A program made the translations under genes and the position numbers. A model generated the notes under the pieces. That model was given only the letters and a program-made list of their open reading frames with translations, was not told where the DNA came from and did not search any database. DNA of 64,000 bases from Caballeronia sp. NK8. Its GTDB lineage: Bacteria; Pseudomonadota; Gammaproteobacteria; Burkholderiales; Burkholderiaceae. Shown piece by piece: positions 32,000 through 40,624 of the stretch (the stretch's first letter is position 1; every line of letters begins with the position of its first letter). The stretch lies in contig NZ_AP024325.1 in NCBI RefSeq assembly GCF_018408855.1, positions 1,612,001 to 1,676,000 of the forward strand, written 5' to 3'.

Positions 32000-32860
32000 A
32001 TGACTCTGTCAAAGACGCTGTTCCACAGCGTAAGGGACTGGTTGCCCGATAACCTTTTCCTCAGCATTTATCATCGTCGCAGGATCGGGCGTTTTCCGCG
32101 CATGCGAAATCCGACGACCTTCAACGAGAAAATCCTGCATCGCTGCCTCAATCCCGACCCGCGTTACGGCGATCTCAGCGACAAGCTGAAAGTGCGCGAT
32201 TATGTGGCCGGGAAGATCGGCAGCGAATATCTCGTGCCGCTCGTCGCCGCGCCCGAGACGTTCAACGAAGCCGTGTTCGATGCGCTTCCGCAAGCCTTCG
32301 TGATGAAAGCGAATCACGGCAGCAGTTTCGTGAAGATCGTGAAGAACAAGGCCGACACCTCGTTCGCGGAGCTCGATGCGCTCGCGCAGCGCTGGCTATC
32401 GACGGACTTTTACGCGGTCGCGCGCGAGCGGCATTACCGCACGATCGATCGGCGCATTTTCTTCGAGACGCTGCTGCTCGGGCCGGATGGCATCGTTCCG
32501 CCCGATCTGAAGTTCCATGTCTTCAACAAGCAATCGGGCGATCCGAAGATCTTTCTGCTGGTGGTCACGGACCGCTTCGGAGGACATCCGCGCGGCGACG
32601 TGTATGACGAAAACTGGAACCGTCTCGACATTTCGATCGGCCACTACGCGCGCAGCCCGGTTCCGGCTCCGCGCCCGGAAAAGCTGGACAAGCTGCTGTC
32701 GGTGGCGCGCCAGCTGGCGAGCGACTTTGAGTTCGTGCGCGTCGATCTCTACGATGCCAACGACGCCGTCTATTTCGGCGAACTGACGTTCACGCCCGGC
32801 GCAGGCATGTTCCGCATACGGCCGGACAAGGTGGACTACGAGTGGGGACGCCTGATGTAG
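32000..32860 (+). CDS. TupA-like ATP-grasp protein
   Basis: A 286-residue protein of the TupA-like ATP-grasp family (often near cell-surface polysaccharide genes, thought to add an amino acid to a sugar). Visible landmarks are NPTTFNEKILHR at the start, the SDKLKVRDYVAGKIG stretch, FVMKANHGS and the C-terminal FVRVDLYDANDAVYFGELTFTPGAG, which carries acidic ATP/Mg-binding residues. The ATG at 32000 is 7 bases after GGAGG; an ATG at 31994 is too close to it. No glycan gene cluster is adjacent, so it is an orphan here. Confidence 0.88.
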   Translation: MTLSKTLFHSVRDWLPDNLFLSIYHRRRIGRFPRMRNPTTFNEKILHRCLNPDPRYGDLSDKLKVRDYVAGKIGSEYLVPLVAAPETFNEAVFDALPQAFVMKANHGSSFVKIVKNKADTSFAELDALAQRWLSTDFYAVARERHYRTIDRRIFFETLLLGPDGIVPPDLKFHVFNKQSGDPKIFLLVVTDRFGGHPRGDVYDENWNRLDISIGHYARSPVPAPRPEKLDKLLSVARQLASDFEFVRVDLYDANDAVYFGELTFTPGAGMFRIRPDKVDYEWGRLM

Positions 32861-32861
32861 G

Positions 32862-34178
32862 TCACTTGCTCATGTACTTGCGCGCCAACGCTTCATAGAG
32901 CGGCGGCGCGAACAGTCTCGACACCTGACTCGAAATCAATGCCGTGGCCATCAGCGACAGCACGAGCGCGTGCCCGTTGATCATCTCGATGACGATCACG
33001 AATGCCGTGATCGGGCTCTGCGTGACGGCTGCCAGATAGCCGACCATGCCGAGCGCGATCAACATCGGCAATGGCAAATGCGCGCCGCCGAAGATGAGAT
33101 GCAGCGCGTTGCCGATGCCCGCGCCGATCGCGAGCGACGGCGCGAAGAGTCCGCCCGGCGCGCCGGGAAGATAGGAACCGACCATCGACGCCATTTTCAG
33201 CAGCGGATAACTCACGCCGACATCGGAATGAGCTTCGAGCATCTCGCGCGCTTCCGCGTAGCCGCTGCCGAAGGTATGACCGCGCGACGCCAGACCGATC
33301 ACGGCTATGACGAGGCCGCACGCCGCGCCGAACGCCACCGGATGCGCCTCGCGCCAGGACAGGACGCGCGCCGGCATCCAGCGTTGCGTGTTCAGAAGCA
33401 GCCAGCAGAAGATTCCGCCAGCGACGCCCGTGATCGCGCCGACCAGGATGACGGCGAGCGCGAGCGAATCGGGGAAATGGCTGCCCACCAGATCGATCGT
33501 GCCGAAGTAGACGTAGTTGCCCTGCAGCGCGAGCGAGACGATACCCGCGAAGATGATCGCCGTGATCAGCACGCCGCTCGTGCGCGCCTCGAAGCTGCGC
33601 GTGAGTTCTTCGATGGCGAAGACCACGCCGGCGAGCGGCGCATTGAACGCGGCCGAGAGTCCCGCCGCCGCGCCCGCGAGCGCCAGCTTGCGTTCGAGCG
33701 CGCCGCCGCGAATGCTCCGCAGACGCGCCGGATAGAAACGCCGCAAGCTGTACATGAGCGCCGCACCCACATGGATGGTCGGTCCTTCGCGGCCGATCGT
33801 GAAGCCCCCTAGGATCGACAGAAACGACACGAAGATCTTGCCGACGAGAATGCGCAGCGTGAGCAGGCGCGGCCCGAGGTCACGCTTGTCATGCAGCGTC
33901 GCGATGACCTGCGGGATGCCGCTGCCCTCGGAGCCGGGAAAGAAGCGTCGCGTGAGCCAGACGCTCAATGCGCCGATCGCGGGCGTGAGCAACAAAGGCA
34001 GCCACCAGTAACGCGCGTTGGCGCGCAGAAAGGCGTCGTACCCGAAATCGATCAGGCGCGCGTACATGACCGCGATCAGCCCGGTCGCGACTGCGCCGAT
34101 CCAGAACACGCCGTAATGCAGCCACAGCCGCTTGCCGCGCAAGATCGTGCGTCGGTCGATGAATGCAGGAATACGCAT
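32862..34178 (-). CDS. ClC-family chloride channel / antiporter
   Basis: A 438-residue ClC protein with around 10-12 membrane helices. All three ion-path motifs are present: GSEGSGIPQ near residue 83, GREGPTIHVGA near 127 and GGLFAPSLAIGA near 344. The Glu in GREGP is the gating glutamate, so a Cl-/H+ antiporter fits better than a passive channel. There is no CBS domain, as is common for bacterial ClC. It converges with the ATP-grasp gene one base from its stop. Confidence 0.95.
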   Translation of the reverse strand: MRIPAFIDRRTILRGKRLWLHYGVFWIGAVATGLIAVMYARLIDFGYDAFLRANARYWWLPLLLTPAIGALSVWLTRRFFPGSEGSGIPQVIATLHDKRDLGPRLLTLRILVGKIFVSFLSILGGFTIGREGPTIHVGAALMYSLRRFYPARLRSIRGGALERKLALAGAAAGLSAAFNAPLAGVVFAIEELTRSFEARTSGVLITAIIFAGIVSLALQGNYVYFGTIDLVGSHFPDSLALAVILVGAITGVAGGIFCWLLLNTQRWMPARVLSWREAHPVAFGAACGLVIAVIGLASRGHTFGSGYAEAREMLEAHSDVGVSYPLLKMASMVGSYLPGAPGGLFAPSLAIGAGIGNALHLIFGGAHLPLPMLIALGMVGYLAAVTQSPITAFVIVIEMINGHALVLSLMATALISSQVSRLFAPPLYEALARKYMSK

Positions 34179-34265
34179 CGAAAAAAGGCCGTTTCAAATT
34201 TAAGGCACATTGTGACATAAATTCGCATCGTCCTTCCGATGCGGGTCGACTACGCGGCTATCGGC

Positions 34266-34685
34266 TCATGCTTCGCCTGCGCCGAACACCCAACTGAACG
34301 AACCATAATGAGCCTTGTGTTGCGCCGCGAGCCTGAGCAGACATCGCTCGCCTTTCGCCGTCAAGTGCACTTGCACTTGCCGGCGATCGGTCTTGTCGGT
34401 CTTGCGCGTGACGAGCCCCGTCGCCTCGCAGCGCGACACCAGCGCAGCGGTGCCATTGGGCGCGGCCTGCAGGCGCTCCGCAAGCTCGCCGACCGTGGCC
34501 CATTTCCGCTCGGGGAAACCGCGTACGTGCAAAAGCAGCTGATACTGGAGCGTGGTGATCCCGGCTGCGTTGGAAATCTCTTCGGATATGCGCAGGAACT
34601 TGCGCAATTCATAGCGGAAGTTCGACATCGCTTCCAGATCCAGCTTGTCGGGCAATTCGGCTTTCTGCGTGATGTTCGATGACAT
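34266..34685 (-). CDS. MarR-family transcriptional regulator
   Basis: A 139-residue MarR-type winged helix protein. The helix-turn-helix is at ATVGELAERLQAAPNGTAALVSRCEATGLV and the wing at KTDKTDRRQVQVHLTAKGERCL. The ATG at 34683-34685 is used; the frame opens upstream only with a TTG. Probably autoregulates and may control the adjacent ClC gene 87 bases downstream or the membrane protein upstream. Ligand unknown. Confidence 0.92.
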   Translation of the reverse strand: MSSNITQKAELPDKLDLEAMSNFRYELRKFLRISEEISNAAGITTLQYQLLLHVRGFPERKWATVGELAERLQAAPNGTAALVSRCEATGLVTRKTDKTDRRQVQVHLTAKGERCLLRLAAQHKAHYGSFSWVFGAGEA

Positions 34686-34720
34686 GAGTGGGTTCGTTGA
34701 TTTGTCGTGGCGCAATCGTA

Positions 34721-35122
34721 CTACCCGAACAATCGCGCCCAGAGCGCCCGGACGCGGCGCGCCCGGTCCTCGAAAATAAACGATCCGGCGAGCGCCAACA
34801 ACCCCGACACCACACCCGTCGATAAATGTTCGAGGTAAGCGTAGCGATAGTGGCTCTCGTGCGAGTAGGCATCGCCCACGATGGTCAGCAAACCTACGAT
34901 CAACGCATTGCCGTAGCGGTTTTCATAGAGCCTTGCCGCCGGCGTGAACGTCAGCAGCAACGCCAGAATCCCGGTAAAAAGCCCCGTTTTGAATGCGTTC
35001 ATCCAGTGGCCCATGTTGGCGATGCTGCTCCAGCTTCCCGGCATGCAGGTCATGCACGCACTGGTCGGTTGCCAGAATCGCTGGATGAATACTCTGATGC
35101 GGCGCTTCCACATGCTCGACAT
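34721..35122 (-). CDS. Small integral membrane protein
   Basis: A 133-residue protein with three candidate membrane segments (around residues 46-62, 76-88 and 102-117: GLFTGILALLLTF, NALIVGLLTIVGDAY, GVVSGLLALAGSFIF) and a His-rich loop SHESHYRYAYLEH between the second and third. The frame extends upstream inside the cyclase gene, so the ATG at 35120-35122 is a likely start. Its 3' end is 35 bases before marR. Function unknown. Confidence 0.7.
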   Translation of the reverse strand: MSSMWKRRIRVFIQRFWQPTSACMTCMPGSWSSIANMGHWMNAFKTGLFTGILALLLTFTPAARLYENRYGNALIVGLLTIVGDAYSHESHYRYAYLEHLSTGVVSGLLALAGSFIFEDRARRVRALWARLFG

Positions 35123-35133
35123 GATCGATGCCC

Positions 35134-38100
35134 TCACCCGCAGTCTTCCGAATCTGCCAGATTCGCCTGGCCCGAACGCGCGCCATCGATGCGCTGAAGC
35201 GCGTACAGAAAGCCCATCGTCCTGCCCGCCTCGCTGAGCCGCTCCAGTTCTTCTGACAATGCCTCGTCCCGATTCCCTCTTCCACACGCGACGAGCGCGC
35301 GCGCACGCGCCACCACGAACGCGGAAAAGGGCGACGGTTCGCGGCGCGCGTAATCTTCGAGCGCCGTCGCGTGATGCGCGGCCGCGTCCCAGCGCGCGAA
35401 GTCGATGCATGCGTCTATCGCGTCACGTCGAAACAGAAAGTGATTGTGACTCACCGCTCCGGCGGCGAGCAACGCTTCGCCTTCCGCGAGCGCGCTTTCG
35501 AAGACGTCGACGTCATCGGTCACGCGCGCAAGGACGCCCAGATAGCTTGCGCCGAGATACGTCATACCGGTCTCGCGACTGATCGAGAGCGCCTCGTTGA
35601 TATCGTCGAGCGCTTCACGCCGACGGCCCGCCACGCGATGCAACTCCGCGCGCAGCGCGAGCGCCTCGCCTTCGAAGCGCCGCGATTTCAGTTCGCGCGC
35701 GCACTGCAACGCCGGACCGACATGCTCCCAGGCACGCGCCCATTCGCCGAGATCGTGCAGACAGTGCCACGCGGCGTGATGCGCGACCGCGAGCGCCCGC
35801 AGATGCCCGACCTTTTCCGCCGCGTTGACGCTGGCGAGCGCGGCGTCGAGTCCGGCGTTCGCGTCGCCGATAAACCATGCGGTGATAGCGCGCATCGGCA
35901 GATTGGCGACTTCGATTCGCCCGAACCCGTGACATCGGCTAAGTTCGATGCAGCGGCTAAATGCGTCGTGTGCGCTGATCATGCGCCCGCGCATGTACTC
36001 GCCGTCGCCGAGCCCGCCGAGCGCGGCGGCCTCCCGTTCGGGATCCTGCACGTCGCGCGCGAGCGCAAGGCTGCGGCCGTGTTCGCGGATGCACCCTTCG
36101 ATATCGCCGCGCGGAAAACACAGATTGCCGCGCAGAAAGTGAATGCGCGACGCTTCGCGCGGAAGATCCCGGGCGACGGCGGCCGCGCAGTCGAGATCGG
36201 CCCAGGCGCCGTCGAGATCGTCGATGACGCGCTTCACGGTCGCGCGCCCGATCCACGCACGGCAGCGCTGCGCGTCGTTCGCGGCGGCTTCGAGCGCGGT
36301 TTCGAAGGCATCGAGCGCGGAGGTCATGTCGCCCGTGTCGTGCAGGATATCGCCGCGAAGGCATTCGAGCGCGACTCGGTCGTCCTGTGTTTGTGCGACT
36401 TCGAGTCCTCGCTCGACCAGCCGCAGCGCGGATTCATGGCGATACGCCGACGCCTGCGCGCGCGCCGCGTCGCAATAGGCGCGCGCCGCCTCATCGTCCG
36501 CCGCGCGATCGAGATGTTCGGCCCGCAAGACCGGATCGCGCGCGCCGTACCACTGCGCCGCCTGACGATGCAGCTCGCGGCGAGCGCTTTTCAGCAGCCC
36601 GTCGTAGATGGCGTCGCGGATCAGTGCGTGATGAAAGATGAATCCGCTGCCCTGACGTCGCAACAGAAGGCTCGTCACGAGCGATTCCATCGCGGCGCCG
36701 GCGCCGGTTGCATCGACGAGATGGTCGACTGCGTCCTGCTCGAAGCGCTGGCCGAGCACCGAGGCCGCCTGCAGGACGCGCTTGTCCGCGGGATCGAGCC
36801 GGTCGAGCCGCGCCTGCACGAGACTGCGCACCGAACCGGGCACGCCGGTTCCCGCGCCTTCCTTCGCGTCGTTGAGCAACTGTTCGAGAAAGAGCGGATT
36901 TCCCGCCGCCCGCGCGATGCAGCGCCCGGCAAGATCCGCGTCCGCGCCGGGAAACGATTCGGCCATCGCCTGCGCTTCGCTCGGGCTGAGCGGAGCCAGA
37001 TCGACGAGCGTGTACTGGGCGTCGTCCAGGGCATCGCTCAGCGTGCGCGCGGTCAGCAGCAGCATCGCCGGACAGAGCGCCACCGTCGCGGAGAGCGCTG
37101 CGAGCTGCCGCAGCGTCGATCCGTCCGACCAGTGAATATCCTCGACGGCCAGCAGCCGGGGCCGCCGGCGGCTCGCGCGCCGGACCAGCAGGGTCAGCAC
37201 TTGCAAGCGGCCGCGCACCCGCATCGCGTTGTCCATCGCCTCGTAGACCGCGCGGTCCGCGAAGGTCATCGGCAAGTCGAGCAGATCGTCGAGAAAGAGC
37301 GTGTCGCCGGGGTCGATCAGGCCATCGGCGAGCGCGCGTTCGATGGCGCTCGAAGCGGCATCTTCATCGAAATCCAGCAGTCCGCGCGCGAGCGACTGGA
37401 TCGCATCGCGTCCGGTCGTCGCGCCGAAATCGAGCACGAGACCGCCGTGGCAGGCGAATCCGGCATCGCGCGCGGCACGTTCGATTTCCTCGACGAGCCG
37501 TGTCTTGCCGATCCCGGCCTCGCCGCGCAGCACAACGGTGCGCCCGCCGCCGCTTTCGCGGCACGATTCGAGCATGGCGCACAACTGCCGCAGTTCGTCG
37601 CAGCGGCCGACGAACGCGCGCTCGCGGATCGAGCGCCGGAAACCGGTAACGCACCACGCCGGGACAGAAGCCGCAAAGCCCTTGACGGCAAGCTCGCCGC
37701 GCGCGACGCAATCGAGGCGATCCGCCAGCGCGCGTCGCACGGCTTCCGATATCAGGATTTCTCCCGATCCGGCCGCGCCGGTGAGACGCGACGCGAGATT
37801 GACCGTCTCGCCGGTTACTGTGTACGCGCGGTGCGCCGCGCTGCCGGTGCCGCTGGCGACGACCTCGCCGCCTGCAATGCCGATATGCACGAAGACCGGA
37901 CGCGCGAGCGCGCGGGACAGGCCGGGCATCGCATCCCTGATCGCGAGCGCGGCGCGCACGGCGCGTTCGAGATCGTTTCCATGCGCGACCGGCGCGCCGA
38001 ACACCGCCATGATCGCGTCGCCGACATGTTTGTCGATGTGTCCGCCGTGTTGATCGACGATGCGATCGACCTGCTCGAAGTACCGGTCGAGCACGGCGAC

Positions 38101-38391
38101 GACGTCTTCGGGATCGGCTTCACGGCTCATCTCCGTGAAGCCGCACAGATCGGCGAAGAGCACGGCGACTTGCCGTCGCTCTCCTTTCGCTTCGCATGGT
38201 GTCGCGGCGGCATGGCGAAGCTCGGCCAGCGCATCGAGCAGCTTGCGGCGATGCCCGACCGAAGCGATGCCGAGTTCCTTCAGATCATCCGCGGTGAGAC
38301 GGCGCAGCACGTCGGCATCGATGGCGTTCTCGCGGAACACCGGCTCGTACCGTTCCATCCCGAGGCTGCGCAGCCAGGCGGCGACGTCCAC
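35134..38391 (-). CDS. SAM-domain, nucleotide cyclase, AAA ATPase and TPR signalling protein
   Basis: A 1085-residue multi-domain protein. A SAM domain (WLRSLGMERYEPVF, LTADDLKELGI) leads into a class III adenylate/guanylate cyclase domain, with LFADLCGFTEMS near residue 74, HVGDAIMAVFGAP and TVTGETVNLASRLTG, so the metal Asp and the transition-state Asn and Arg are present and activity is plausible. An AAA/STAND ATPase follows (Walker A GEAGIGKTRLVEE near 287), then about 400 residues of TPR-like helical repeats. A GTG at 38389-38391 after GGGAGAG is preferred over an upstream TTG. It is the last gene of a run with ArsR, an AHAS-like enzyme and E1o. Confidence 0.9.
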   Translation of the reverse strand: MDVAAWLRSLGMERYEPVFRENAIDADVLRRLTADDLKELGIASVGHRRKLLDALAELRHAAATPCEAKGERRQVAVLFADLCGFTEMSREADPEDVVAVLDRYFEQVDRIVDQHGGHIDKHVGDAIMAVFGAPVAHGNDLERAVRAALAIRDAMPGLSRALARPVFVHIGIAGGEVVASGTGSAAHRAYTVTGETVNLASRLTGAAGSGEILISEAVRRALADRLDCVARGELAVKGFAASVPAWCVTGFRRSIRERAFVGRCDELRQLCAMLESCRESGGGRTVVLRGEAGIGKTRLVEEIERAARDAGFACHGGLVLDFGATTGRDAIQSLARGLLDFDEDAASSAIERALADGLIDPGDTLFLDDLLDLPMTFADRAVYEAMDNAMRVRGRLQVLTLLVRRASRRRPRLLAVEDIHWSDGSTLRQLAALSATVALCPAMLLLTARTLSDALDDAQYTLVDLAPLSPSEAQAMAESFPGADADLAGRCIARAAGNPLFLEQLLNDAKEGAGTGVPGSVRSLVQARLDRLDPADKRVLQAASVLGQRFEQDAVDHLVDATGAGAAMESLVTSLLLRRQGSGFIFHHALIRDAIYDGLLKSARRELHRQAAQWYGARDPVLRAEHLDRAADDEAARAYCDAARAQASAYRHESALRLVERGLEVAQTQDDRVALECLRGDILHDTGDMTSALDAFETALEAAANDAQRCRAWIGRATVKRVIDDLDGAWADLDCAAAVARDLPREASRIHFLRGNLCFPRGDIEGCIREHGRSLALARDVQDPEREAAALGGLGDGEYMRGRMISAHDAFSRCIELSRCHGFGRIEVANLPMRAITAWFIGDANAGLDAALASVNAAEKVGHLRALAVAHHAAWHCLHDLGEWARAWEHVGPALQCARELKSRRFEGEALALRAELHRVAGRRREALDDINEALSISRETGMTYLGASYLGVLARVTDDVDVFESALAEGEALLAAGAVSHNHFLFRRDAIDACIDFARWDAAAHHATALEDYARREPSPFSAFVVARARALVACGRGNRDEALSEELERLSEAGRTMGFLYALQRIDGARSGQANLADSEDCG

Positions 38392-38449
38392 GATCTCTCC
38401 CGAGCGGAAAGTGTCTCTCAAAAGATAGCACGCGCGGTGGCGTTCTACG

Positions 38450-38746
38450 TCACAGACCGCGACCAATCTGTCCGATGAACGCGTCGATGACCGCCTCGTT
38501 TCTCGACAGGAAAACGAACTGACCGACGCGCGTCGAGACCAGCAGTCCGGCCCCGATCAGCGCGGCGACATGGGCCGAGACCGTCGATTGGGAAAGCCCG
38601 CTGCGCGCCTGAATCAGGTTCAGCGGCACGCCCTGTCCAAAAGCAACACGCTCGTGCGCGAACACCGCATCCGGCGTTTTCAACCACGCGAGAATCTCGC
38701 GGCGCAGCGGATTGGCGAGCGCCTTGTGTATCAGATTCGCATCCAT
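38450..38746 (-). CDS. ArsR-family transcriptional repressor
   Basis: A 98-residue winged helix protein of the ArsR/SmtB type: KALANPLRREILAWL at the start and the recognition helix LSQSTVSAHVAALIGAGL. The metal-binding cysteine box of classical ArsR proteins is absent, so it likely senses a non-metal signal. It lies 18 bases after the AHAS-like gene and 58 bases before the cyclase gene; probable regulator of its own operon. Confidence 0.92.
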   Translation of the reverse strand: MDANLIHKALANPLRREILAWLKTPDAVFAHERVAFGQGVPLNLIQARSGLSQSTVSAHVAALIGAGLLVSTRVGQFVFLSRNEAVIDAFIGQIGRGL

Positions 38747-38764
38747 GATCCTGTTCCGTGCGCG

Positions 38765-40603
38765 TCAGAACATGTCCGTTCCGGCTGCGCCGTTCATGGC
38801 CGCGAGCGGCGAAACGTGCTCCGACCGGGACGGAATGAACGGACCCGTGATCATGCTCGAATAGCTTTGTCCCGGACCGACCATCGGAAACACATCGGCG
38901 TTCTGATCGATCATCACTTCCAGAAAAGCGGGGCCGTCGAACTCCACGAAGGCTCGAAGCTTGTCCTCCAGTTCGCCTGGCGTTCGCACGCGGGCGGCGA
39001 AATCAAATCCATCGGCCCGCGCCGCCAGCACGAAATCCTTGCGATGCAGCGCCTTGTCGCTCACGAACAGCCGCCCGTCGTAAAAGAGGCGCTGCCACTG
39101 CCGGATCATCCCGTCGCCGCAATTGTTGAGCAGCAGCACCTTTACCGGAACGCCATACGTGCTGGCCGTTTCCAGTTCGCCGACGTTCATCCGGATGCTG
39201 CCGTCGCCATCGATATCGATCACGAGTGCGTCCGGCCGCGCGAACTGCGCGCCGATCGCCGCGGGCAAGCCGAATCCCATCGTTCCCATGCTGCCGGATG
39301 TGAGGAAGCTGCGCGGTTCGGCGAAGTCGAAGAACTGGGCCGCCCACATCTGATGCTGGCCTACGCCCGTGCTGATGATCGCGCGCCCGCCGGTGATTTC
39401 GCTGAGCTTCTCGATGACCCGTTGCGGCTGGATGGCGGCGCTATGCCGGTCGTAGTTCATGCCGTGCGTGCTTTTCAGCGCCGTCACCTCCGCGATCCAG
39501 TCCGAAGGAGCGCGCGCCGCCGGACCGAGGGTCATCATCGAACGAAGCGTGTCCTTCGCATCGCCCACGTGGGTCCAGTGCGCGCGCTTGACCTTGTCGA
39601 TCTCCGCTTCGTCGATGTCGATGTGTGCGACATGCCTTGCCTTCGGTGCGAATGCTTCAGGACGGCCGCCGACTACGCGATCGTCGAAGCGCGCGCCCAC
39701 CGCGATCAGGAAGTCGCAGTCCTCCACTGCGTAATTCGCGCACGCCGCGCCGTGCATGCCCAGCATGCCGAGCGCGAGTTCGTGTCGGGACGGCATGGCC
39801 CCGAGCCCCATCAGCGTCGTCACGACCGGAATCCGATAGCGTTCGGCGAACGCGCGCAACTCGGCGGCCGCGCCCGATGCAATCACGCCGCCGCCCGCGT
39901 ACAGAAGCGGCCGCCTGCTGTGCGCAAGAAGATCGAAGAATTCGGCGCAGCCGCGTTCGTCGAGACGCGCGCCCTTCGCCACCTGGCGAAGACGATCGGC
40001 GTAGCCGCGAAACTGCAACGTGCCGTGTCCGCGATACGGCCCCCGCCAGTTCTGGATGTCCTTCGGCACGTCGACGACGACCGGCCCGCGCCGTCCCGTG
40101 CGCGCGATTTCGAACGCGGTACGCACCGTCTGTTCGAGCCGGCTCGGGTCGGTCACGAGAAAGACCTGCTTGGCACACGCCGACATGATGTTGAAGACGG
40201 GCGCCTCCTGAAACGCGTCGCTGCCGATTGCCGAGCGCGGCACCTGTCCGCAGATCAGCACGACGGGCACGGAGTCGCCGTTGCAATCCGCGATCGGCGT
40301 CACCGCGTTCGTCGCGCCCGGCCCCGACGTCACCATGAAAACGCCGACCTTGCCGCTGGCCCGCGCGTACCCGGCGGCCATGAAGCCCGCCGCCTGTTCG
40401 TTCGCCGGGACGACCAGCCTGATCTGCCGCTCGGGTCGATCCGCATGCGTTTCGTTGAAGCGGAACACGGCATCGTAGGTGGGCAGAATCGCGCCGCCGC
40501 TGTAGCCGAACAGGGTATCGACGCCTTGTTCGGCCAGCACGCGAAGGATGATGTCGGCGCCCGACATCGACTCGCCGGCAACGTGATTGAGATTGTGGTT
40601 CAT
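38765..40603 (-). CDS. Acetolactate-synthase-like ThDP enzyme (large subunit)
   Basis: A 612-residue thiamine-diphosphate enzyme close to the acetohydroxyacid synthase large subunit (IlvB/IlvG). The N-terminal domain has LFGYSGGAILPTYDAV and the catalytic Glu in PANEQAAGFMAAGYAR (the usual His before Glu is Asn here), then a SGPGATNAVTPIADCN stretch. The ThDP-binding motif is GDGSIRMNVGELETA, followed by IRQWQRLFYDGRL. No small regulatory subunit (ilvH/ilvN) lies nearby. It follows the E1o gene by 21 bases. It probably joins two 2-oxo acids, but its true substrates are open. Confidence 0.9.
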   Translation of the reverse strand: MNHNLNHVAGESMSGADIILRVLAEQGVDTLFGYSGGAILPTYDAVFRFNETHADRPERQIRLVVPANEQAAGFMAAGYARASGKVGVFMVTSGPGATNAVTPIADCNGDSVPVVLICGQVPRSAIGSDAFQEAPVFNIMSACAKQVFLVTDPSRLEQTVRTAFEIARTGRRGPVVVDVPKDIQNWRGPYRGHGTLQFRGYADRLRQVAKGARLDERGCAEFFDLLAHSRRPLLYAGGGVIASGAAAELRAFAERYRIPVVTTLMGLGAMPSRHELALGMLGMHGAACANYAVEDCDFLIAVGARFDDRVVGGRPEAFAPKARHVAHIDIDEAEIDKVKRAHWTHVGDAKDTLRSMMTLGPAARAPSDWIAEVTALKSTHGMNYDRHSAAIQPQRVIEKLSEITGGRAIISTGVGQHQMWAAQFFDFAEPRSFLTSGSMGTMGFGLPAAIGAQFARPDALVIDIDGDGSIRMNVGELETASTYGVPVKVLLLNNCGDGMIRQWQRLFYDGRLFVSDKALHRKDFVLAARADGFDFAARVRTPGELEDKLRAFVEFDGPAFLEVMIDQNADVFPMVGPGQSYSSMITGPFIPSRSEHVSPLAAMNGAAGTDMF

Positions 40604-40624
40604 GTTCGATCCTTGGCCCGTGCC

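Noticed and set aside
35371..38478. 1035-codon plus-strand frame opposite the cyclase gene
   Set aside because: Antisense shadow; composition skewed to Arg and Ala and no domain, whereas the minus strand has SAM, cyclase, AAA and TPR domains.
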